64,000 bases of DNA from Sordaria brevicollis (lineage: Eukaryota > Ascomycota > Sordariomycetes > Sordariales > Sordariaceae). The notes beneath the pieces are model-generated. The model saw only the letters and a list, made by a program, of their open reading frames with translations, was not told the origin of the DNA and searched no databases. Position 1 is the first letter of the stretch; every line of letters starts with the position of its first letter. The DNA lies in assembly GCA_033439795.1 (NCBI GenBank), contig JAUTDP010000015.1, forward strand, positions 868,001 through 932,000, given 5' to 3'. The position numbers and the translations under genes are program-made. This document shows, one piece after another, positions 24,852 through 35,860 of the stretch.

Positions 24852-26114
24852 TCAGAATTCATCATACCCCCAACCCAACGAGCGGTTCACCGCATTCATG
24901 GCATTGACACCCGCCCTGACGAAGCTCGCCGCCCCATCCACCACCGGATGACCAAAAGTCTCCTGCTGACCCTCCTGGCTATTCAGCAAGTCCTGCTGGT
25001 CCAGTGTACACTGTCTCTTCTCCATGACCGCACGATGAATAGCCCGTCCCCACATGTTATACAACTGATCCTCGCTGATACTCGCATACCTCCTCGTGCC
25101 ATCGGCGTTCATGACCGAGTAATGCCAGTCCGCAAACACCGTCTCGAACCGCTTTGTCCTGAAGAACAGATACGGCCACGTAAAGATAAACATGAGAGTG
25201 AACATGCAAATCCAGGTGATCCACCACGTGGTCCGCCACCTGTTGGTCTTGCAATCGTTGTACACATACACGTACTCGTCCTTTTTCGGGAAGCTAATCT
25301 CCAAGCTACCGCGGTAGTTGGTAGCCCTCACCAATTCCGTCAGCTTCTTGACAACCTTCTCATCGTCGAACCCGACCACGCGCCGCTGAAACGTAAAGCA
25401 CTTCAGCCCGGCGTGGCTGGCGCAGTACCGATGGCACCACTCAGCCAGCGTCGGCTTCTCGGCCAAGCCGACCTCGATATGTCGACTAGCTCCCGGAGCA
25501 CGCTTGCGGAGGACCGTGCCGCGGCGGACTTTTTCGTCGTTCTCGGCTGTGCGCAGCTCCATGAGCGAGGTTTGAGACACCACGTCCGAGTAGAGGTAAG
25601 GAGTGAGTTCGATGGAAAGATCAAAGTCCGTAACCCGCTCCGAGTCGTTCTTACGCCGGCCGTTCTGCGGGTCCGTGATGTCCCTCCGTCGCTTGTGGGT
25701 GCCGTGGATGCGCACAAAGGCGCGCGGTGGCTGCTTGGCCCAGAGCTCGATGTGTTTTTGGAGATACTTGGGGTCGTTGTCCAGACGGTGGTCGAGGTAC
25801 ATTTCGACACCATCGACTGAGTCTTTCTTGTACTCCTTCACCCATTCTCCCGGGGGAAGGATGTTGTTGGGGTTTCTGATGTAGGGCGGCGCGCCACTGC
25901 CAGGGCCGGAGGCAACGGGGAGGAGAGGAGCGCTACTACTGTTGCCGGGGGCGTTGATTTCGTCGTAGAGGGGCGGGAGGTCGTCGATGTTCAGTTCCGG
26001 TGCGTCGGTGTCCAGAGTCCCGTCGAGTGAAACGACGTGAGAGTTTTCACCGGGCTGAGAGTGAAGAGAGAGGGCATCGTCGCTGACGCCGAGACGAGGT
26101 GATGGTTTGCCCAT
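24852..26114 (-). CDS. Conserved fungal single-pass membrane protein, function unknown
   Basis: A 420-residue, single-exon protein that I cannot assign to a characterised family. I start it at the Met followed by GKPSPRLGV; the upstream in-frame extension (to 26237) looks like untranslated leader. The N-terminal ~90 residues are disordered and acidic and contain a PPxY motif (DLPPLYDE, near residue 47). A soluble region of about 190 residues follows, including a Lys/Arg-rich stretch (HKRRRDITDPQNGRRK). Then come a Trp-rich hydrophobic segment at about 297-318 (WWITWICMFTLMFIFTWPYL) and a C-terminal ~100 residues with a conserved-looking WGRAIHRAVMEKRQC element. The Gly-Lys-Pro-Ser N-terminus (MGKPS) is compatible with N-myristoylation, and the next gene is N-myristoyltransferase, but that link is coincidence unless tested. 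It is transcribed away from NMT across a ~0.9-kb divergent region. Confidence 0.85.
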   Translation of the reverse strand: MGKPSPRLGVSDDALSLHSQPGENSHVVSLDGTLDTDAPELNIDDLPPLYDEINAPGNSSSAPLLPVASGPGSGAPPYIRNPNNILPPGEWVKEYKKDSVDGVEMYLDHRLDNDPKYLQKHIELWAKQPPRAFVRIHGTHKRRRDITDPQNGRRKNDSERVTDFDLSIELTPYLYSDVVSQTSLMELRTAENDEKVRRGTVLRKRAPGASRHIEVGLAEKPTLAEWCHRYCASHAGLKCFTFQRRVVGFDDEKVVKKLTELVRATNYRGSLEISFPKKDEYVYVYNDCKTNRWRTTWWITWICMFTLMFIFTWPYLFFRTKRFETVFADWHYSVMNADGTRRYASISEDQLYNMWGRAIHRAVMEKRQCTLDQQDLLNSQEGQQETFGHPVVDGAASFVRAGVNAMNAVNRSLGWGYDEF

Positions 26115-27056
26115 GGTGACAGTCCCGGGTGAGTTTGAGGATATGTGAGAAAGTGTACAGGTAAAGAATATGTTCACTGGTGTAAGATTGTCACTAGGAG
26201 GATAGAGATGAAGACAGGTGAAGTGAGTGGGCGACACTGTTGATAAAGAAGCTTTCAGCTCGATGAAGTGTCGTTGAGCAGGCTGGGAATAAGCGAACGT
26301 GAGTGGTCAGCTTCTTTGACAGCGAAGGCAACAGTGAGTGGCGCAGCATTCTCTAAGAAACGGCCCAATCCGGTCTCGACCTTGGAAAATAACTCCGACT
26401 CGTATCGGAGACTACATGATTGTTAGTTTGAGGCTCTCACCGGGGCGTTCTCCTCAGTATGCTCTTGAATCGTCATTGAGCTATTTGAGAGAGAATACCT
26501 AAAGTGTCTACTTGGAAGTTGTTATGGTAATTGTTAGTGTTGCACAGCACAATACTGTATCGTGACATGCTCTCCGATGAAAGCCGTTGAGGGCTCCACT
26601 TTTCCCACTCGGTGCGTGCCGAGCTCTCCCCTGCACCTGACAGCTTCAAGTCCCTAGGAGGACCCCGCGACAGCGCCAATTGGCCCCCGCCTGCCCCGCT
26701 GACCCCTTCTGTGAGACGACGGGGAAATGCGCTAACGGAGACACGACACGCCAGTAGGGAGGAGTCTCCGAGCCCCGAGCGGGACGGGAGCTCATGGATT
26801 GGAGCTGGCTGCAGTTTCATCTGTCAATTCAACATTCTCTCCCTGCAGTGCAGCTTCCCCTCCTCACCTTTTTCAATCTGCAAATCAACTTTCGAGTCTT
26901 TTTCGCTTCTCACCTTTCACCTTTGTGCCGGACAACATCTTCAAAGGCTCACGGTATTGCTACGCGACACCCGTACCTAATCGACGACCACTCCCTTACC
27001 ACAAACCCCCCCACCTATAGATACCCCCGAATTCGCATCGACCAAAGTCGCCAACA
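26115..27056. other. Divergent promoter region, membrane-protein gene / NMT
   Basis: About 0.94 kb between two divergently transcribed genes, so promoters and leaders of both must lie here. The stretch from about 26860 to 27056 is pyrimidine-rich, typical of a fungal leader. Overlapping short frames here look non-coding. No repeat or RNA gene seen. Confidence 0.6.
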
Positions 27057-28893
27057 ATGCCGACTGAAGAGTCCAAGCCTGTCGACCAGGCCCAGGAGCA
27101 GCAACAGGCTCGCGAGGTTCTTGCTTCTCTCAAGGAAGCCAAGCAGCCCACCGCCGACGAGTCCGGTTCCGAAGATGAGGGCGCCGATGACACTGCCCAG
27201 GCCGGAGCCAGCTCTGCTGCTGGCGCGAAGAAGAAGAACAAGAAGAAGAGCAAAAAGAAGAACAAGGACAAGGCTGCCGCTACCGAGTCATCTGCCGAGA
27301 TTGGCTTGACAGAGGCTCTTGCGCAAGCAGACCCCAAGTCAGCCCTCGGTGGCTTGACCCCCAAGCAGATCCAAGAGTTCATCGACCTGAACCCGGCCCT
27401 GGCCAACGAGCTGCTTGCGGCCTCTGGTAGCTCAGGAACCGCCGACGTGGTGGAGGCTTTCAAGAAGCTCAAGATTCAGGACATCATCACCGGCCTCGCC
27501 AGCAGCGGAAAGAACCGCAAGGATATGGCGTCATACAAGTTCTGGGCCACGCAGCCTGTGCCCCAGTTCGGCGAGGAGAAGCCGGCCATCTTCGAGGAGG
27601 GACCGCTCAAGATTCAGAAAGTCGAAGACATTCCCGATGAGCCGATACCCCTCAACCTGGCGCCCTTCCGATGGGTCACCATGGATCTTACAGATGAGAA
27701 ACAGATGCAGGAGGTCGAGAAGCTTCTGTACGGTCACTTCGTGGAGGATGACGAGGCCATGTTCCGTTTCAAGTACTCGACCTCCATTCTGAAGTGGTAA
27801 GTCTTCTTAGTTATGGTTTGATGGTACGTGACTATGCTGATACAATGTGCTAGGTCACTCATGTCCCCTGGTTGGAGAAAGGAGTGGCACGTCGGTATCC
27901 GTAGCGGTGATACTCTCTGCGCTTTCATTGCTGCTGTTCCTACTGAGATCCGCGTCCGCGACAAGGTTATTCAAGGCTCCGAGGTTAACTTCCTCTGCAT
28001 CCACAAGAAGCTTAGAGGCAAGCGCTTGGCTCCCGTTCTCATCAAGGAAATCACTCGCCGCATCAACCGTGAGGGTATCTGGCAAGCCATCTACACCGGC
28101 GGTATCGTCCTGCCCAGGCCCGTCAGCACTTGCCGTTACTATCATCGCGCCCTCAACTGGCAGAAGCTGTACGAGGTGGGATTCAGCCCATGCCCCTCCA
28201 ACAGCAAGCCGGCCTTCCAAGTTCGCAAGTACGCCCTTCCAGAGCAGACCTCGACCAAGGGCCTTCGCGAGCTCCAGGCCAAGGATTGCGATGCGGTACA
28301 CAGCTTGCTTGAGCGCTACCTGAAGCGTTTCGATCTTACACCAGTGTTCACCCGTGAAGAGACGGAGCATTGGCTCCTTCACAAGAAGGAGGCTTACGCC
28401 GAGCAGGTCGTGTACTCCTATGTTGTTGAGGTAAGTCTTCGGATGCAGTCCCCTTTTCTGGCGGTTGAACATATCCACTAACATGATGCAGGATGCCTCG
28501 GGAAAAATCACCGACTTCTTCTCGTTCTATCTTCTCGAGTCGACAGTCATCAGGCACCCCAAGCACAACGCCATCCGCGCCGCTTACATGTTCTACTATG
28601 CCACGGAGACTGCTTTCGTCGAGCCCTTCAACAAGGGCGCCCTCCAGAAGCGCTTGAACGATTTGATGGCCGATGCTTTGATCCTTGCCAAGCGTCACAA
28701 CTTCGATGTCTTCAACGCTCTGTCTCTCATGGACAATGCCCTCTTCCTGGAGAAGCAGAAGTTCGGACCCGGTGATGGCCAGCTTCACTATTACCTGTTC
28801 AACTACAAGGCCAACCCCATCCACGGTGGTGTCGACAAGAAGAACAAGTTGGACGAGGACAACTTGAGCGGTATCGGCTTTGTCATGGTCTAA
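27057..28893 (+). CDS. NMT1: Glycylpeptide N-tetradecanoyltransferase (N-myristoyltransferase)
   Basis: Transfers myristate from myristoyl-CoA to the N-terminal glycine of target proteins such as Arf GTPases and G-alpha subunits; acts in the cytosol and on ribosomes. Exons are 27057-27796, 27854-28430 and 28492-28893, giving 572 residues. The N-terminal ~100 residues are Glu/Ala-rich with a polylysine block ([15 protein letters not shown]), the ribosome-targeting type of extension. The catalytic region starts around [14 protein letters not shown]. Two family signatures are present: [20 protein letters not shown] and [16 protein letters not shown]. The protein ends GIGFVMV, in keeping with the family, where the C-terminal carboxylate takes part in catalysis. 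Both introns have consensus splice sites. Identification is secure. Confidence 0.97.
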
Positions 28894-29557
28894 GAGGCGG
28901 ATATGAGCTAAGGTGCGGTTGATTGCTTTCACGGTGGCTTACTGTATAGGAACAAAAGTTTCCCTGCATATACACGATACCTGATGGATACGAGCGGGGT
29001 TAGCATCAAAAGTTAGAAGCAATTGTAATAATATTCACATTGAGCCTGGCTCTGCCAGACGTCAACGGTACATGTAGGTGATTGGCCTCGAACCATGCCA
29101 TCTGACGCGGGACGGAGTTTTCACATGTCGAGAACGGAGGTCTTCAGCAAAGGTCCGCTCCGTCTTAGACCAATATCAACAGGATACTTCCTTCCAAAGA
29201 TTGTGCGAAACACTTTCATGAATGTTTCCACGACATTCCCGTCGTTAGAGCCGGACCGATAAGCTTATCAATGTGTCCCACTCGCCAATGCGCTCCACCA
29301 ATCGGAGTCTTTCAATCTTGAGGTACGTCACTGCAACGGAGGCCGGCGCAATCACATGTGGACGCTGGCCGACAAGGTGCCCCAATCCCCCTAAACAAAC
29401 AACAAACAAGACGCCACCGCGAACTCCGAGCCACCTGGCATTTGTCTGATAAAGTGCCTTCGTAAGAGTGCTTTGACCGCAAATACCATCTCATCTCAGG
29501 AAACCTCTACGTCCCGCTCGTTCATCTCCCTTCTCATCACACCCAAGATACCCCAAC
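28894..29557. other. Intergenic region between NMT and the split-start hydrolase
   Basis: About 0.66 kb holding the NMT 3' end and the promoter of the next gene. The last ~70 bases are pyrimidine-rich, like a leader. No coding frame, RNA gene or repeat that I can support. Confidence 0.6.
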
Positions 29558-30843
29558 ATGTAAGTGTTAAGCTACTCACCTAAACAGTATGCCCTTACTA
29601 ACAGCCTTCCACGCAGGGCACCAACACCACGCAAACCTCAAGTGCCCTCCGTGGCCGAAACCATCAAGCACCCTTCCTTCCCCACGGCGATATGGAACTT
29701 GGAGCCCGATCAAAGCGGTCTTACTCCGGTTGCCGTTGGCCGCGGCGGACCTTTCAACGTGAGCTGGGAGATTCACGGTGAAGGGCCCATCAAAGTGGTG
29801 GTATGAGTTCTCAGTCTCACTCACAACCTCTCATCACAAAAACAAAAACCTGACACTCACACATTGTACAGTTCATCATGGGTCTCGCAGGTCTCAAATC
29901 CGCCTGGCAGCGTCAAACCCTCTACTTCGGCCACCAAAACCGGGACAAGTACTCCGTCCTGCTCCTCGACAACCGCGGCATGGGCGACTCCGACAAGCCT
30001 CTCATGCGATACAGCAGCAGCGAGATGGCGCGCGACTGGATCGATATTCTTGTTCACGTCGGCTGGCTTCCCGCTCCTCCATCACCCTCTCCAGGCGTCA
30101 CCTCCCACTCCCCACCCTTGCCAGTCGCAACAGAACGCACCCTCCACGTAGTCGGCCTCTCCCTAGGTGGCATGATCGCTCAAGAACTAGCCTGCCTCAT
30201 CCCCACCGCCATCTCGAGTCTCAACCTCTGCTGCACAGCCGCCGCCATTGAAAACACCACCACCTTCGCCGAGAACATCGCCAACCGAATCCGCATGCTC
30301 ATGCCCAAACCCGTCGACACCTCCATCGCCGACACCGCGCGCCAACTCTTCGCGCACGCTTGGCTCGAAAAGCCAGATGACTGCGAAGTCCCCGACCCAG
30401 CCACCACTCCGAAATGCGGCCCTCCCAACCCTCTCTCACCAAAAATCCCCCGCCCTTCTCCAGACATGAAATACGGCAAATTCGAAAACAACGCCCAACG
30501 CTTCGTCGCCCAAGAAATGCACAAACGTTTAGATCCCGCCAGGTTCGGGCTCAAGGGGTTCTTGTTGCAGCTGATAGCGGCGGGGTGGCATCACAAGTCC
30601 AAGGAGCAATTAGAAAAAATGGCGGATGAGGTGGGAAGAGAAAGGATCATGGTGATGCATGGCACGGAGGATGGCATGATTAGCGTGCCGCATGGACGGA
30701 AACTGATTGAGATTATCAAACCTGAGGTGGGCCTGATTGAGGAGAATATGGGCCATGCGCCGGTGGTGGAGAGGACGGGGTGGTATCATGAGGTGTTGGT
30801 AGGGAGGTTTAGGAGGGGTGAGGAGTTGGATGGGAGGGCGTGA
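29558..30843 (+). CDS. Alpha/beta hydrolase with intron-split start codon
   Basis: Predicted alpha/beta-fold hydrolase of 385 residues; substrate unknown. The model is AT (29558-29559), intron 29560-29616, exon 29617-29800, intron 29801-29871, exon 29872-30843. The start codon would be assembled as AT+G across the first intron, which has a GTAAGT donor, a TACTAAC branch and a CAG acceptor. The joined protein begins MAPTPRKPQVPSVAETIKHP. No in-frame ATG precedes the coding block in exon 2, which supports the split start. Active-site elements are FIMGLAG (oxyanion, near residue 63), NRGMGDSDKP, the nucleophile elbow VVGLSLGGMIAQEL (Ser near 159), HGTEDGM with the acidic residue, and MGHAPVVE with the His. 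An insert of about 15 residues (PPSPSPG...) lies before the elbow. Epoxide hydrolase-like and haloperoxidase-like relatives are both possible. Confidence 0.88.
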
Positions 30844-31922
30844 GGAGGGGTTTGAGAGATGGTACGGTGACTAGTGAGGGAGATCTTGGGAGAGTGGAAG
30901 AAGTGAAGAGCTAAAGATGTCGTTTGATGCCGGTTTTTGGTCCAGGCATGGTGTTTTCGGAGCGTATACTTTCTTTTGGATTTTGGCTTAGCCCGACGTT
31001 ACGCAAACCACCACCATAGGTACGTTTTTTTTATTCTGGATATAGCTTCTAAACTTACTAGACCGTATATGTTCGTGAGACCAAAAAGAGCGAATTCTTG
31101 TTTCCTTTCGCACTATACTCAACTACAAGACCCCCTCCTTCGAGCTGCCTGTATCTCACACACGAACTTCATTGTACAGCTCGATGCTGGTTTGTTTGTT
31201 AGCTTGGTACCTGTTCGGAGCTGTCCCAAAGGTTATAAAGACGGGATAAAAGGGAGAATTGATACATGGTTGTCATGGTAAGGGCTTCAGGTGATCCAAA
31301 ATCACTTATTCAATTTGCCGAATATGATATACAAGGCCCTGCTATGCCTCAGCACTAGCAGGGAACACAATAGTAAGAAACGAAAAGGGCTGTTGAAGTG
31401 GACCTGAAGTCTTAAGCTAACGAAAAACCCAGTACTGGATTGTAGGGTAGTTACGAGTGTCCCGACGCTCCTTCCCGCTCACATGTGACTACCCGACGAG
31501 TCTACCAAGGAAAGAGTCGGATTAGATCTTAAGGTAATGCACACTATGGGCCATGCAATCCTTCAGTGATTTGTGAAACACCGCTGTTCATCATATTGAA
31601 AACGCTCATTGGCTTCTTATCATGCACTCGGCAGCGCTCCGACACATTCCTCGTGGCCCCGTCAAACTTGCCCATCTCTCTTCACCAATTGACCCTGCTA
31701 CATGGGGTGGCGTTTGGGTGGGGAAAGACAAGCAGGCAAGTACGCTTTGGTGAGAACTATTCCATCTGCTCTGACATGCAAGAGTAGAGCTTATCTCGTT
31801 CCTTTTTCTTCCTTATTCGCGCCATCAGCTGAAAGCTCGTGGCCACAGAAGGACATTCGCACTGCCAGAGCGCCGATGACCCCCAACAGCATATATGCGC
31901 CATCCATCTGACCTTCAACAGA
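30844..31922. other. Intergenic region containing MITE copy C
   Basis: About 1.1 kb between the hydrolase and the CorA-like gene. It holds MITE copy C at 31177-31442 and no coding frame I trust; the frame at 30937-31281 runs into the element's terminal repeat. Confidence 0.6.
31177..31442. mobile_element. MITE copy C (TA-flanked inverted-repeat element)
   Basis: 266 bp between TA dinucleotides (31175-31176, 31443-31444). The left end contains GATGCTGGTTTGTTTGTTAG, shared almost exactly with copy A. The right end (CTAACGAAAAACCCAGTACT, then GGATTG) is the inverted partner and matches the right end of copy B. The interior has diverged from A and B. Confidence 0.75.
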
Positions 31923-34900
31923 ATGACACAGGAGACCCTCGACCGCTTGGTGCACATCCTTGATGGCATTCAAGCCAATCTCGAGAGCCAGAGCAGCCAG
32001 ATCAAGAGTCTGGCCGAGCTTTTACGACCGCTGGCAATATCAAGCACCGTTCAGGCACCGCATGAACCGATCGTGAAAGACGAAACTTCATGTGCAACCA
32101 CTGACATCAGTGGCCTACCGGGCCAAGCCAATGAGCAGAATAGGGAGCCAATGCTACCGACACCTCTAACGTTCTTCTATCCGGTTGGATTCAAGACCAA
32201 GTATGCCCTCGGGGAGCTTCCACTGGTGTACGAACTGCAAGAAGAGGGGTGGAGTCCAATCCGTGGGAAGAATTGGGCCTACTGTAAGTGCCGGATACCT
32301 CTACTGGGCGTCAAACAATTTTGCAGTTCTCAATCGTCGTATGTATAGAGAACAGACAAAAAAGCAAGGTGACTGACCTATTGTGGTACAGGGAAGCCAG
32401 TCTTTTCTGATAACAGACTACTGGGAGGTCGTGGACAGCCGAGCTTCGTGCCAGAGTGGGAGATTTGCTCCGACAATGGCAAGTCATACCACATTGACGA
32501 TCACGAGAGAAGACACCCCCTGCCAGACGCCCCCGAGCCTTGCGGAAGCCCGAGTCCAAATACTATCGAGCTTCTCATCCCATACACATGCAGTCTACCT
32601 CCCACCAACTACAACAGGTGCTTTCCCCACAAGGGACTCGGTGACATGTATGGGCTAGTGAGAAAAGCTCTCGGAAATCTCTCTCAAATACCATCTGATG
32701 GACGGGTTCCGCTAGCCTGCGAGGCTTATAATCTACGCGACCTCCGTTCTAGCGGTGCGCTTGTGAAGGCGTTGATGGACATTGACACCTTTCTGTCGAA
32801 GCTCGAGAGCAGAGGGGGCGAGTTCAGCGTTTACGACATTGATGACTTCGGCAACCATTTCCGATACAGACGTCAATCAATGATCAACGCGAGAATCTCA
32901 AGTGCATATGAAAACAGGAAACAGCCAGGACCGGGCGAAATTGTTTACCAACCATATCTAAAGGAATTGAGTTGGTCAGATGAGGTCGCCAAAGACATAC
33001 GAGGTGGTGGTTCTAGAGTTCAGCTTGGGAACGTCTGGCCTTCATATTGGGCTTTCACACGAAGCAAAGCGGAAGAAATCAGCCTGAACATACCGCCGGT
33101 AATACACATCCTCGAAAGGACAACGGAGTGTTGGAGACATTCAACAAAGTCGGCAGTCCCTGAAAAACAGCCATGGTATCGCATCATTCACTTGGAAGGA
33201 TGCGAGCGCCTGGGCAGAGTGATGACCAAAGCTGGCATTTATGAAGAGAAATTGTTGTTCCGACTTTCCAAAGAAGAAACAAAACTCAGTCGATATGAGT
33301 TTTTCGAAAAGAATCGAGCCACGTCCCTTCTCAATACAATAGCGGAGCATCTTCGGCCTGATTGCACCCAATTTGCTTCTTCTTCCGGGCGGTCTTCTTG
33401 CTATTATTCTGCAGCCCGTTCCCCTGACATCTTCCAGATTTTCTGGCTGGAGATTGACGGACATGGGAGAAACCAGGGCAAGGACGTGGGCTCATCATGG
33501 CGCAGCGGCTCTTTGTATGGGCAATCATCCAATCCAGAGGTACGGGCTCGGAGGCGCCAAAACCTCACACAACATGCCATTACTTTGTCTATCTTTCAGC
33601 AAAAGTTGGGCTCAAATGAAGACGATACGGAAATTTTGAGTCCGTACTATACCATATTTCTTCTCTCTGAACCTGAAAGAGGGGCCACATGGCCAAAATC
33701 TGCCACCGAACATCCCCATTCCTACCGACCTGCGGAATCGGTCCTGTATTTTATTGACGACGCACTCAACAAGGCATCAACTCACTGGCTCTGAGTAGAT
33801 CAACACTTTGATTATCTGACACGGCACGATGAGACGGTCATATTCCGCCAAGAAATCTCGCACTCGGCCCTTTTTGAGGACATCCACTTCTCCAAAACGA
33901 AAGACTACTACTGGGTCATGAACAGCCTCAGACTCTGCATCGACACTCTCGAGAGCACGTTACAGCAATGGAAGATGTTTTGGGGAAAACATGAGAAGAA
34001 TCTGCGGATGATTGAGAGATACAACAACGAGACCTTTAAGAGAAGGAGCAAAGAAGAGCCCCTGTCACGATTCTGCCCACACCAAGACGCCTACGGCGTG
34101 GACTATTGGATCTCCCTCATCGAAAGAACCAACCGTGACTTGGAAGCCATCCTGGGACGGTTCAAGACCAAGATGCAGCAAACTATGGAGCTCAGAAACT
34201 CGGTATGTGCTATTCATTCCGCTTGACACCAGTCAACCCTTCTACCAAATTATGTGTCAATAGACTAACAATCCAATCACCACACAGCTAATGAGCGCCA
34301 GCAGCGTCAAAGAAGCACGCGACGCCACGCTCCTCGCCGATAACGTCAAGTCGCTCACCTACGTCAACATCATCTACCTTCCGCTCAGCTACTGCGCTTC
34401 GCTCTGGGGGATGGAGAGCGACTCCAGCACGAGCAAGCTGATCTGGGTGACCGTCATCGTTTGTCTGGTCACCTGTCTGGCGGTAACGAACCTGGAGGTG
34501 GCAGTCCGCTCGTTCCGTAAGGCTTGGAAGAAGATATTCTCGCTCGCTAGACAGCCGCTGGTTGCGCGAATGAGCAGGCAAGGCGATGAAACGTGGCGGA
34601 ATCATGCGCAGGAACTTGACAGGAGTACTGGGGCGGATGAGAAGACTGATGCCAAGCCGAGTGAGTGGCTTGTTCTGGGATTTTTCTTTTTTTATGCATA
34701 TCAAATTGTGTATGGTTGGGCCAGATGGGTACATGGGGTATGGACAAAATGGTGGTCCCAGGTGAGCAAGAAAGGACAACCTCAAGGTACGTTTGGACCA
34801 GACACGATGCGGTCCAGTTCAAGCTCTTTCGAATGATGGCTCTGACAACCTAATCTTGTCAGCTCAAGCACCGAATTCGGGCGAGAACTCGATTTCGAAA

Positions 34901-35080
34901 CATCAAGCGAACGGAAAACAGCAGAGCGCCGCTAAAGAGACACCAAAAAGCAGATACCTCACGACGCTCGTGAACAAACTCCGCTATCATTCAACTAAGG
35001 ACATTGAGAAAGGCAATGCGCCAATCGACAAGATTGTTTTTTCCATTGAAGGAAAGGATGTTATGCGGGATCTGTCTTGA
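31923..35080 (+). pseudogene. CorA-like two-TM membrane protein gene with one in-frame TGA
   Basis: Exons by splice consensus are 31923-32283, 32392-34202, 34288-34786 and 34863-35080. They encode 963 codons, but codon 588 (33792-33794) is TGA with the frame open on both sides. The last third carries a CorA-type membrane module: KSLTYVNIIYLPLSYCASLWGM followed by an acidic loop and KLIWVTVIVCLVTCLAVTN. The normally Asn-containing GMN ion-selectivity motif reads GME. The N-terminal ~580 residues are of unknown fold. Three readings are possible: a nonsense-mutated pseudogene, a sequence error (CGA or TGG to TGA), or removal of the stop by a 93-nt intron from GTCCTG (about 33747) to GATGAG, whose donor is poor. 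As read, the product would be 587 residues without membrane segments. I favour a recent single nonsense change, since the rest is intact. Confidence 0.65.
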
Positions 35081-35314
35081 TACTAGAGAGAAAACCTACC
35101 CGCGCTCTAAGAGCACCAACGCGCACCCAAAGTTCTTATCCTTGTACGGTAGTCTTTCACCCTACAGCCCTGTTTTCTAATCAAGAAAATGTATCTTCCT
35201 CTTTCCACACGTTCTTATCCGTTGGTTACCACCGCAGAAGAATGTTCCCTAACCATCTCCACGGTGTTACGCCCCCGGGGGATGTTGGGGCAGAGCAGAG
35301 GTTAGCCGTCAGGG

Positions 35315-35860
35315 CTATAAACGCCGCCGGTAAGCCGGAGGCGGTGCGTCTGGATACCCCGGAATGCCCGCACCCGCGCTCTCACGCGGACGTCTGATGG
35401 AAGCTATCTTGTCGAAATGGCGGAGTCCTCGATCGACATGGCGAAGTCCTCGAACGAGCCTAATGAGGTAGAAGAACTCCCACGTGAAAAGGAAGATGAG
35501 CATATTGGTGACGAGACTCTTCAGTTGTCCGGGTGTCAGGTACATGTAATCTGTGATTTCATTTCCTGGCTCCGAAAAAGGACGCGGCAAGCTGTTTCCG
35601 AAAGTGGCTTGCCCGGTCGACAGTATGACACTCGTCCGGAGCAACAGGAACCCAATCAGAAAATGCGCTACGGGAACCAAGATGCTGATGGTGATGATGG
35701 TTCCAGTTGGAAGGCCCTTGTAATCATCATGGTTGTCGGGGGCAGCGCATTGACATGTCGACAACGGGGAGGAGGTCCGAGGTTTAGGGGAGGATGGCTG
35801 TTGTGCTTGGGAGTAATCCAGGGCCCCCAGGCCCACCAGGGTGAGCAGCACGAGCGCCAT
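35315..35860 (-). CDS. Small signal-peptide membrane protein with PPxY tail
   Basis: A 181-residue single-exon candidate gene that I do not recognise. It begins with a signal peptide (MALVLLTLVGLGALDYSQAQ) and a short Ser/Pro/Cys-rich lumenal segment (TCQCAAPDNHDD). A long hydrophobic segment follows (TIITISILVPVAHFLIGFLL), then a second near residue 115 (LVTNMLIFLFTWEFFYLIRL), and an Arg-rich cytoplasmic tail ending PPPAYRRRL with a PPxY motif. It converges with the CorA-like gene, leaving 234 bp between stops. The overlapping plus-strand frame (35417-35863) lacks such organisation. A conserved-looking topology supports a real gene, but there is no known homolog I can name. Confidence 0.6.
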   Translation of the reverse strand: MALVLLTLVGLGALDYSQAQQPSSPKPRTSSPLSTCQCAAPDNHDDYKGLPTGTIITISILVPVAHFLIGFLLLRTSVILSTGQATFGNSLPRPFSEPGNEITDYMYLTPGQLKSLVTNMLIFLFTWEFFYLIRLVRGLRHVDRGLRHFDKIASIRRPRESAGAGIPGYPDAPPPAYRRRL

